Source of the DNA: CAZVJU01 sp964627195
GTDB lineage: Bacteria; Patescibacteriota; Microgenomatia; UBA8517
Assembly: GCA_964627195.1 (NCBI GenBank)
Contig: CAZVJU010000001.1
Span: 1-64,000, forward strand
Direction: 5' to 3'
DNA: 64,000 bases
A model generated the notes under the pieces. That model was not told the origin of the DNA. It ran no database searches and worked only from the letters and a program-made list of their open reading frames with translations. Positions 37,155 through 44,538 of this stretch are shown here, piece after piece. A program made the translations under genes and the position numbers. Each line of letters opens with the position of its first letter. The first letter of the stretch is position 1.

Positions 37155-38261
37155 CTAAAGCCTTCCCAAAATTATGATTACCTCGTAGTCATCATTCTCT
37201 AGAAGTTTTCCGCTTTCTGTAGCTACTTTATACTCCTCTCCAAGTATGTCAACTAAACTTTGGTAATTCACTTCCGGAAATGCATCTTTTTTTAGTATCT
37301 GAGTTTCACCAAGGTTAGATGCGGAAGCATTGCCTATATCAACATTAACGTAGCCTTCCTCTTTCAGTTTTTCTGCAAGATTAGTAGCTGCGCCGGCCAC
37401 ACCTGAGCCGTTTTGTACCTGAATTTTAAAAGCTGCTAAATCTGCTTCGGAAGCTGCAATCCCAACTTCTTCAGAGATAGTTGGTGTTGGCATACTTGTC
37501 GGAGTTAAAGTGAGAGACACTTGATCCTCAACTTTGTTGCTAGAAACACTTCGTAAATAGAAAAATACACCGGCTCCTACAACAGAAAGGAGTGTAACTA
37601 TCATTAAAAAGTAGGTGGTAAAGGTTAATTTAGATTTTTCCTGCGATTCAACTTTAGCATCATCCCTCAAATCCATCTTTTCATCTTTACCCGTTTCTGG
37701 GGATTGACTCAAAGGTCTTAAATTCAAAACTTCCTCATCTTTGCCCGAGATATCTTCTTTCAAAGTTATACCGATAATCGGATTTAAATTCCTTGTTTTG
37801 GCAACAACTTCTGCTTCGACTGCTTCAACTTCAATCTCAATCCGGTTAAGAGCTTCGCTTAATTTTGAAAATACATCCTTTACTGGAGAAAAAACTATAA
37901 CTTGCCTCTCACTTCCCTTCTGGTCTTCGCCTCCAGCTTTAAAATCCAGCTCTTTAAAATCCCAGTCGCCTTCTTCGAGAGCCTCGGGAATTTTGTCTTG
38001 AATTTGGTTTTTTATATACTCGCGAGCACCTTCTTTATCAATTTCATCAGGTAGAGTAAGTCGTACAACATAGCTAAGATCATCGCCTAAAAGAATTCTT
38101 ACTTTTGTAAACTTAAAATGGTCTTTTAATTTGGATAAGACAATATCCAGTGTAGTCTTATCCCAACCATACTCCACTGCATCCGCTATCTTTGATTTAT
38201 CTTTTACTTTTGCGCCGACGATTCTTTCTTTTGTCAGAGCTATAACAAATGTGTCGCTCAT
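37155..38261 (-). CDS. Membrane protein with PilM-like N-terminus and LytR_C-like C-terminus
   Basis: 368 residues. The first 190 (SDTFVIALTKERIVGAKVKD..., IEVEAVEAEVVAKTRNLNPIIGI) resemble the shortened actin-like PilM/ComA-type proteins seen in CPR pilus loci, but no ATP motif is clear. An acidic linker precedes one helix (TYFLMIVTLLSVVGAGVFFYL, about 213-235), then a Thr/Pro linker, then a C-terminal LytR_C-like domain (FKIQVQNGSGVAGAATNLAEKLKEEGYVNVDIG). The position between minor pilins and the major pilin suggests a pilus assembly role linked to the wall. Confidence 0.6.
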   Translation of the reverse strand: MSDTFVIALTKERIVGAKVKDKSKIADAVEYGWDKTTLDIVLSKLKDHFKFTKVRILLGDDLSYVVRLTLPDEIDKEGAREYIKNQIQDKIPEALEEGDWDFKELDFKAGGEDQKGSERQVIVFSPVKDVFSKLSEALNRIEIEVEAVEAEVVAKTRNLNPIIGITLKEDISGKDEEVLNLRPLSQSPETGKDEKMDLRDDAKVESQEKSKLTFTTYFLMIVTLLSVVGAGVFFYLRSVSSNKVEDQVSLTLTPTSMPTPTISEEVGIAASEADLAAFKIQVQNGSGVAGAATNLAEKLKEEGYVNVDIGNASASNLGETQILKKDAFPEVNYQSLVDILGEEYKVATESGKLLENDDYEVIIILGRL

Positions 38262-38262
38262 C

Positions 38263-38670
38263 TTAATTTACCTCCTCCCAACTTGTAATCGAGACACTTG
38301 TATCCCGAACCGCTTGAATCTGGACTTTTTTGGCATAATTATCTACGGCTCCCGATACTGTAAAATCCCAGTTGTTGCCTACGTGTGAATTCATAATAAC
38401 CGAACATACTACTTGTGGTAAAATTCCGCTCGGAGGTATTGTTACGCTAGAAGGCAGAGTATTAGTCTCATTGAGAGTCAAGAGTACATCTTCAACACAT
38501 GCTTCGAGTATATTTACTATCTCCTCGCTTCTCTTGCCGGCAAACGCGGATTGCAAATCATTAATAGAAAGAAGTGAGGTAGAAACACCAATCAGTATTA
38601 CTAAAGCGACAATTACCAAAAGCGTTATTAAAGCTACGAATCCATTTTGGCTTACATTTTTTTTATCCAT
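38263..38670 (-). CDS. PilX-like minor pilin
   Basis: 135 residues. The leader MDKKNVSQNG is followed by FVALITLLVIVALVILIGVST. The residue at position 5 of the mature form is Ile, not Glu, as in PilX-type or GspK-type minor pilins. It has two cysteines (EACVEDV, VVCSVIM). It lies 9 bases after the PilW-like gene and 1 base before the PilM/LytR_C gene, so in the same operon. Confidence 0.8.
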   Translation of the reverse strand: MDKKNVSQNGFVALITLLVIVALVILIGVSTSLLSINDLQSAFAGKRSEEIVNILEACVEDVLLTLNETNTLPSSVTIPPSGILPQVVCSVIMNSHVGNNWDFTVSGAVDNYAKKVQIQAVRDTSVSITSWEEVN

Positions 38671-38679
38671 ATAGTGATT

Positions 38680-39291
38680 TCAATTTGACCTTAACTCCGC
38701 AGTAGCTTGAAACGTCTCGTTTTTTTGGAATTCTTTTCTTTGGGCAACACTCTCTATTGTTATAGCAAAACCGATGTTTAAAGACGCAGTTCCGCTTGAT
38801 AGATTAGTAAAGTTTAAACTAGTAACAGACACTTGATTGCTGGTTATCGGACAGGGAGAAGTTGACGGACAAGATCCTCCAGAACCGTAGCCAATTCTTA
38901 ATCTGCCACCAGATAGATCAATTACAGTCGGATTCCTACTTGAATCAGTCATTTGAAGTGAAATCGAAGTCGGATTGACCGGTAGATTCAAGTCCTGTGC
39001 ATTTCTTATCTCATACATAATTCTTTTACCAGCTAAACGGACATTCTGATTCACTTCCTGATGAGTGTAGGATTTTACCCGGCCGTAAGTAACATCCCAC
39101 ATAAAAAGAATTGCACCGGTCAAAAAGATTGCCAAAATAGCAACATAAAGTATCATTTCAACCAAAGTAAAGCCTGAACATACAGACACACCGGGTGTGT
39201 GATTCCTCTTTGTACCATATAAATTTGGATCACACACCCGGTGTGAAGTACTTTTCCGCGCTTTACTTTTTTCTTTCATGGATTTCTCCAT
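38680..39291 (-). CDS. PilW-like minor pilin with an element-expanded leader
   Basis: 203 residues. The class III motif SG|FTLVEMILYVAILAIFLTGAI starts only at residue 40, an unusually long leader. Residues about 16-35 (SHRVCDPNLYGTKRNHTPGV) are encoded by palindromic element family 2 (39184-39248). Without it the leader would read MEKSMKEKSKARKST then SVCSG, close to normal length. A GTG 12 bases after the element arm (VSVCSG) is an alternative start that would skip it. Glu at position 5 is present. Confidence 0.85.
   Translation of the reverse strand: MEKSMKEKSKARKSTSHRVCDPNLYGTKRNHTPGVSVCSGFTLVEMILYVAILAIFLTGAILFMWDVTYGRVKSYTHQEVNQNVRLAGKRIMYEIRNAQDLNLPVNPTSISLQMTDSSRNPTVIDLSGGRLRIGYGSGGSCPSTSPCPITSNQVSVTSLNFTNLSSGTASLNIGFAITIESVAQRKEFQKNETFQATAELRSN
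39184..39248. repeat. Palindromic element family 2, copy C, inserted in frame in a prepilin gene
   Basis: Arms ACACACCGGGTGTGTGATTC and GGATCACACACCCGGTGTG with the shared centre ATATAAATTTGG. The sequence is open in the prepilin frame and adds about 20 residues ahead of the peptidase site. Same family as 30832 and 34617. Confidence 0.85.
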
Positions 39292-39360
39292 TGGCCAAGT
39301 CCCAGTTTCTCCATGTTAGCATATGTGTTTAACTCCTGAGTAGATGTATCGAAGCTGAGA

Positions 39361-41013
39361 TTAAGGCAAAGCTATATTAGTGGACGTACCCGTAAAACCT
39401 TCGTATTGCTCAAATCCGACTTTGAATTCGCAATTTACATTTTTCTTATCACACTTTGGATAAGGAAGAGTAACGGTTTCTCCATTCGGATCTGGTGGAA
39501 ATAATAATCCATCAAGATTATATTTTCCATCAAATGGAACTGGCAGATAACACTTCTCTTGTCCTGGACAAAGATTTCCGGTTGTATGCCTATTATCCAA
39601 ACTAAGGTGTACATGAGAGGTGCTTCTTGTACCCAATATCTTACCTCGCAACACTCTGTCTCCTACTTCAACATTCCAAGTGGCAAAATGGCAAACATTC
39701 AAGTTTAATCCGTTATCCAAAGTAATACGCAGTCCTACACATCCCCCTTCTAGTTTTCCTCTAAAGCTTACATTTCCATCACCAGGCGCCAAAATCTGCG
39801 TGTCACTCTGCAGGTTCGGCACCATATCCAAACCAAACAGCTGATTCCTGCAATGATCAGGTCCTATACCAACATGGCAACCTGTACTAGTTTGATCTCG
39901 ATTATTAAAATAGCCACTTGTAACAGTCCATGCAACTCCGTTATTAAATGGCGACAATAAAGAAAAATCGCTCTCAGGCGGACCATGCTGGTTAGAAAGA
40001 TTGACCTGGCCAATTTTATGTACATTGTTCTCTGTGAACCAAAGATTGCCATCTGATCCCAATACTATGAAAGTAGGATTACTCTCAGCTGTAGGGACTG
40101 CAAATTCGGTAACTTTTCCTTTAGTATCAATTTTACTGACTTTATTCGCATTAGGATCTTGCTCGGTAAACCAAAGGTTTCCATCAGCGTCTTTGGTAAT
40201 GCCATATGGGTAACTGTTGCTAGTTGGTATTGGAAACTCTGTAATATCACCATTCAAAGTAATCTGTCCTATTTTATTAACACCTGGATCTGTAAACCAA
40301 AGACTGCTACCGTATCCTGTTGTAATAATAAGAGGTGTACTATTTTCTATAGTGACTGGAAATTCTGTAATATCCCCACTAATTGTGATCCGACCGATCT
40401 TATTATTATTCAATTCCGTGAACCACAAATTAGTATCCGAACCTAACGTTATGCTGAACGGATAACTAATGCTACTTGGGAGTGAAAACTCAGTGATGCT
40501 ACCGCTTGGGGTAATACGTCCTATCTTGCCTGAACCGGATTCTGTAAACCAAAGATTACTGTCTGAACCAGCCGTAATTGTCATCGGTTCACTATTAGGA
40601 GTAGGGATTGAGAACTCAGAAATCACACCATTTGGAGTGATTTTTCCTATCTTATTTGCATACGTCTCTGTAAACCAAAGATTATCGTCTGGTCCTAATG
40701 TAATACCAAAAGGGCCACTATCATTAGTAGGTATTGGAAACTCTGTAACATCACCATTTGGAGTTATACGTCCTATCTTATTTGAATTATGACCCTGCTC
40801 TGTAAACCATAAATTACCATCTGGTCCTGATGTAATACCCACCGGACTAGCCTCAAAAGTAGGAATAGAAAACTCTATAACTGTTATTTTTTCTTTTGCA
40901 CTTATACGAACAAAGAAGATTGCCAATGATGCAATGATCGTCGCAGCAATACCAAATACAACCGATATAAGTATATATTTTGATTTAAAAACATCTTTCT
41001 TAATTTTTTTCAT
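39361..41013 (-). CDS. Seven-bladed Vgb/NHL-like propeller fused to an M23-like peptidase domain
   Basis: 550 residues. After a signal anchor (ILISVVFGIAATIIASLAIFFV) come seven repeats of about 42 residues with the pattern GITxGPDGNLWFTE...KIGRITPNGxxTEFPIPT, as in virginiamycin-B-lyase-type seven-bladed propellers. The C-terminal 190 residues resemble M23/LytM: GIGPDHCRNQLFGLDM (His...Asp), APGDGNVSFRG, ILGTRSTSHVHLSLD (HxH). These are the zinc ligands of the peptidoglycan endopeptidase fold. It sits inside the minor-pilin cluster, so it could open the wall for pili or act on a neighbour's wall. Confidence 0.8.
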   Translation of the reverse strand: MKKIKKDVFKSKYILISVVFGIAATIIASLAIFFVRISAKEKITVIEFSIPTFEASPVGITSGPDGNLWFTEQGHNSNKIGRITPNGDVTEFPIPTNDSGPFGITLGPDDNLWFTETYANKIGKITPNGVISEFSIPTPNSEPMTITAGSDSNLWFTESGSGKIGRITPSGSITEFSLPSSISYPFSITLGSDTNLWFTELNNNKIGRITISGDITEFPVTIENSTPLIITTGYGSSLWFTDPGVNKIGQITLNGDITEFPIPTSNSYPYGITKDADGNLWFTEQDPNANKVSKIDTKGKVTEFAVPTAESNPTFIVLGSDGNLWFTENNVHKIGQVNLSNQHGPPESDFSLLSPFNNGVAWTVTSGYFNNRDQTSTGCHVGIGPDHCRNQLFGLDMVPNLQSDTQILAPGDGNVSFRGKLEGGCVGLRITLDNGLNLNVCHFATWNVEVGDRVLRGKILGTRSTSHVHLSLDNRHTTGNLCPGQEKCYLPVPFDGKYNLDGLLFPPDPNGETVTLPYPKCDKKNVNCEFKVGFEQYEGFTGTSTNIALP

Positions 41014-41094
41014 CTAAACAAAATTGTACTCTTTATTTATTTTTATTAGATTATATTAATTTTTAGATTACAAAACAGTTTGTGTCAGGAAAGC

Positions 41095-42894
41095 TTAAAA
41101 CCTATCCCACTCAAAGTCATACCACAGATCCGCGGTATTTGATCCATTGAGACCATGAGCACTAAAGGCTTTGCCAGAGGGTAAAGAGTATACCGAATTA
41201 TTGGTCCCGTCCCATACTATAGAATAAAAATCAAGATTAGCATCTCCCATCAACACCATAATATCATCATCATCTCCTTGCGGAGTCATTCTTACTGTTT
41301 TAAGAGCACCGCCTAACGTATTCAAACTCACTTGACTTGAATCAGGATCCCAAGTGTTTGTCGAAGGGTTATACTGCTTTAGTTTTGGGACGGCTGTTCT
41401 GTCGGAATAAACAACGATAGCTCGTTCACCTGACGTTGCTTCATAGGATACCTGGAAACTCCGCTGATTGCCGGTATCTGTTGTCGTTTCAATAATATAA
41501 TTTGTTGGTGTTGTCCAGGCTGGCGTAAAGTTGCTTTCATAGCAACGGATATCTTCTCCCGTATCTGTTGCACAAGCAATAAATTCATCTCCTCCTATTC
41601 GCCCTTCCACAGATACTGCAACCAATCTTGATTGAGCTGGTGCATCTACTGTCCCTGTCCATGAACCTCCACCGGTACCATTGGCTGTCCATATTTTGAT
41701 ATTCATCCGTGTATCAGTTCCGGCATTGGAGTACACAAGTGCACCCTTTGTAGACGCATTAGGACTCCAAGCAAAATCAACGAGTTCTCTATTATTTGCC
41801 GGTGCCGCTCCTGAATGTTGAGCGTGCAATATCCAATCGGCTAATTCATAGGTATTATTCGTTCCTAAATTAAAATATTCCGTATTAGTATCACTTGTTT
41901 GGTCAAATACAGCTACCATAGCCTCAGTAGTACCGGGTCTTCTTCGAGCAACAATATATGTCGGAATTCCTCCTACTACTCTTGTGTCGAGCTGTCCTGA
42001 CCAAGAAGTACCGTTCCATACTCTATACCGAGGTGTCGTAGAATTATTCGAATAAACAGCCATAAAATCACCATTCGCAAGGTAAGTACCATCAAAATTG
42101 CGTACATCAAGAAAACTGGTAGAGTTCCAAAATGCTAATAAATTGACATTACCCCAACCTGTTCCATTATGTACTTGAGCATAAATATATTGCGTAGCCC
42201 CATTATAGTGTCTTGAAATCATGATTTTTTCATTTCTCGTAGGAGAAGCATACAATCTGACTGCGCGTAGGACTCTGTTAGTAGTACCGTCGATGTCAGC
42301 AGCTAACTGTACAGCTCCCCAGGTACCCGATGCGTCGAGTATTTTGTAACTAATAGTATCCAGAGTAGTTCCTCCATCCCCATAGACCAACACGCCACCC
42401 TTTTCGGTTGCAATTGCTTTCCGAAAATTTGTCACATAGTTGGAAAGTGTAATACTCCTTGCCCTGACATCTGAAAAATTCCAATTTACTTCTGCTGTCA
42501 CTTTTTTGGTGTCAGGATCAGTCGTCCCACCAGAGCTAACTATATTTCCGTTTACATCCCGATTAACTGTCGAAACTAGCATACTTCTCGTAAAGCGGCC
42601 AGAGGGATCGGTATCGCTTCCCGGGCCGTTAAATTCCCAAAACCCATTGCTTCTTCGTAATTTAAGCGTTCCGGCCGACAAGTTCGACCATCCCTGATTC
42701 TTTATAGATCGAACAGCTTCCATCCCTTCCCCCGCATAAAGAGTCGCAAAAGTTTCCTCCTCGCCTAATCTATTAACTGAATAACTATGCAGGATTGTAG
42801 TTATGCCTGTTACCGCAATTATCGCAAACATAAAAACAGCCAGCATAACTTCTACAATCGAAAACCCTTGATTTGTAGTTTCTTTTTTCCCCAT
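41095..42894 (-). CDS. Minor pilin with a giant C-terminal domain, possible pilus-tip adhesin
   Basis: 599 residues, far longer than ordinary pilins (130-200). MGKKETTNQG is followed by FSIVEVMLAVFMFAIIAVTGITT with E5, a PilV-like start. After a normal pilin part (to about residue 160) come some 430 residues rich in Gly, Thr, Asn and Trp with recurrent W-x-G/N motifs (VWNGTSWSGQ, VHNGTGWGNV, IWTANGTGGGSW), probably a beta-propeller or similar fold. Exposed large domains on minor pilins usually mark the tip adhesin. The gene directly follows the FimT-like pilin gene (2-base gap). Confidence 0.8.
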   Translation of the reverse strand: MGKKETTNQGFSIVEVMLAVFMFAIIAVTGITTILHSYSVNRLGEEETFATLYAGEGMEAVRSIKNQGWSNLSAGTLKLRRSNGFWEFNGPGSDTDPSGRFTRSMLVSTVNRDVNGNIVSSGGTTDPDTKKVTAEVNWNFSDVRARSITLSNYVTNFRKAIATEKGGVLVYGDGGTTLDTISYKILDASGTWGAVQLAADIDGTTNRVLRAVRLYASPTRNEKIMISRHYNGATQYIYAQVHNGTGWGNVNLLAFWNSTSFLDVRNFDGTYLANGDFMAVYSNNSTTPRYRVWNGTSWSGQLDTRVVGGIPTYIVARRRPGTTEAMVAVFDQTSDTNTEYFNLGTNNTYELADWILHAQHSGAAPANNRELVDFAWSPNASTKGALVYSNAGTDTRMNIKIWTANGTGGGSWTGTVDAPAQSRLVAVSVEGRIGGDEFIACATDTGEDIRCYESNFTPAWTTPTNYIIETTTDTGNQRSFQVSYEATSGERAIVVYSDRTAVPKLKQYNPSTNTWDPDSSQVSLNTLGGALKTVRMTPQGDDDDIMVLMGDANLDFYSIVWDGTNNSVYSLPSGKAFSAHGLNGSNTADLWYDFEWDRF

Positions 42895-42896
42895 CT

Positions 42897-43364
42897 TTAA
42901 TTAATCTCGATTCCACCTACTTCATTTAATCGAACTAATGTTGTTCCCGAATCGTTAGTTAGTGTGACAGTTAACGGAAGCGCGCCTGACGGCTCTCCTC
43001 TTTTCCCTGTAATTCCGGAAAATGTTACTTCAGAAAGTCCTGATACATTTACTCCCGGCAAATTATAAATTTCGCTAAAAGTCGGAGAAGAACAGCTTCC
43101 GCTAAATAACAAAAGGTTATTCCCACTCATGCAAACTCCCCAGGTAGTATTATTTTTCCCGTCCATCGCATAACTTTGGGCTTTGCGAATTGCCCCAACT
43201 ATTTTGTCGCCTGCAACTTCTAAATTATTACTTGCAAGAAAAGAAACCAGCGAAGTCCCCGAAAGAAGCGCCAAGATGGAGATAATGGCAACAACTAGTA
43301 TCAGCTCAATGAGGGTAAATCCCGAGCTCTGAAATATGGAATTTGTTTTTTTCTCATTGGTCAT
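42897..43364 (-). CDS. FimT/GspH-like minor pilin
   Basis: 155 residues. The leader ends QSSG, then FTLIELILVVAIISILALLSGTSLVSFLA with E5. The following GDKIVGAIRKAQSYAMDGKNN is the typical GspH/FimT helix that ends in AxSYAM. The rest is a small beta domain with two cysteines (GVCMSG, SGSCSSP). It lies 1 base after pilC and 2 bases before the giant minor pilin. Confidence 0.9.
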   Translation of the reverse strand: MTNEKKTNSIFQSSGFTLIELILVVAIISILALLSGTSLVSFLASNNLEVAGDKIVGAIRKAQSYAMDGKNNTTWGVCMSGNNLLLFSGSCSSPTFSEIYNLPGVNVSGLSEVTFSGITGKRGEPSGALPLTVTLTNDSGTTLVRLNEVGGIEIN

Positions 43365-43365
43365 A

Positions 43366-44445
43366 TCACCTGCGAATTGATCCTGTCAGTTCATAAATTG
43401 GCGAGATAATTGACAGAGCTAAAAAGCCTACAAATAACCCAATAGCAATAAGGAGAACTGGTTCGATGACACTGCCCAGATTTTTGCTTATGTCATCCAC
43501 TTCGTCTTCATAAAAGACGGCCAAGTAAAGCAAAGTCTCATCCAATTTACCGGTTTTTTCTCCAACCGCAACCATTCTTGATACAAGCGGAGGGTATTTA
43601 CTAAACTTAATATTCTCCATAGTACGCCCCACATCTTTCCCTTTAGCCAAAGACGATGAGATGCTCAAAAGCTGTCTTCTAAATTGGATATTTGATAAAG
43701 TGTCAGCAGTAACTTCCAAGGCTTTTATAATTGGCGTACCGCTTTGCAAAAGTGTTCCCAAATTTCTCGAAAACTGGGCCAGTTGGGAATAACTGACCAG
43801 CTCTCCGATAACAGGTATTTTTAATATGACTGCGTGCCAATAAGGTTTTACTCTTGGGAGCTGAATAGCAAATCGGGTAAGGATGAGAACTCCGGCAAGT
43901 CCCAAAAAAATAACTATGCCGTAATCTCTCATTGTCGTGCCCATAAATAAGAGCACTTTTGTACTAAAGGGAAGATCAATCTCAAAAGATTCAAAAAAAT
44001 CAACTAACCTGGGAAGAATAAAAAATGAAATGAAGCTACCGACTACCAGTGCCAAAGATAAAACTAGGCCGGGATAAATGAGAGCACTTCTTACCTTTTT
44101 CTTGAGAGAGTGACTTTTGACAAGTTGGTCAACCAAAAATTCCAAATTGTCTACCAAAGTACCGGAGGTTTCACCTATTTCAATGAGGCTGATATAAAAA
44201 TCGTCAAACCAGCGCGGATGCTTTCTGAAAGAATCGGCCAAAGACTTCCCGTTTTTAACATCAGAAAGAACTGCAGTAAGAACTTCTTTGAAGTAACTTG
44301 ATCGGGTTTGCGAAGCCAACGTCTCTAACACTTCTGTTACAGGCAAACCAGCCTTCAACATCACAGAAATATGTTTAGTGAAAACAAGTTTTTCCTGCTG
44401 ATTAACTTTTTTGAATATAGTAAATGACTGGGCAGAATTAGACAT
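43366..44445 (-). CDS. pilC: Type IV pilus inner-membrane platform protein
   Basis: 359 residues with two T2SSF domains. The first (FTKHISVMLKAGLPVTEVLETLASQTRSSYFKEVLTAVLSDVKNGKSLADSFRKHPRWFDDFYISLIEIGETSGTL is in its span) and the second (FSRNLGTLLQSGTPIIKALEVTADTLSN...MVAVGEKTGKLDETL) each carry the GExxG-type motif, and three membrane helices separate them. It pairs with PilB to push pilin subunits. It follows pilB after a 91-base gap that contains a strong hairpin. Confidence 0.95.
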   Translation of the reverse strand: MSNSAQSFTIFKKVNQQEKLVFTKHISVMLKAGLPVTEVLETLASQTRSSYFKEVLTAVLSDVKNGKSLADSFRKHPRWFDDFYISLIEIGETSGTLVDNLEFLVDQLVKSHSLKKKVRSALIYPGLVLSLALVVGSFISFFILPRLVDFFESFEIDLPFSTKVLLFMGTTMRDYGIVIFLGLAGVLILTRFAIQLPRVKPYWHAVILKIPVIGELVSYSQLAQFSRNLGTLLQSGTPIIKALEVTADTLSNIQFRRQLLSISSSLAKGKDVGRTMENIKFSKYPPLVSRMVAVGEKTGKLDETLLYLAVFYEDEVDDISKNLGSVIEPVLLIAIGLFVGFLALSIISPIYELTGSIRR

Positions 44446-44495
44446 ATTACAGATGTCACCTTTAATTCAGAACTATAAATGGCGTGACATATGCC

Positions 44496-44538
44496 AAAGA
44501 AATCACATTTTTAAACTTAAATAAAATGTGATTTCTTT
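44496..44538. terminator. Perfect 16-bp hairpin between pilB and pilC
   Basis: AAAGAAATCACATTTT (44496-44511) pairs exactly with AAAATGTGATTTCTTT (44523-44538) around an 11-base loop. The arm begins inside the pilB stop codon. There is no long T-run after it on the minus strand, so it is more likely an mRNA processing or partial termination element that sets the PilB:PilC ratio than a full terminator. Confidence 0.6.

Noticed and set aside
39620..40792. Several long plus-strand open frames opposite the propeller gene
   Set aside because: They are antisense images of the repeated LWFTE blades and have no independent start signals.
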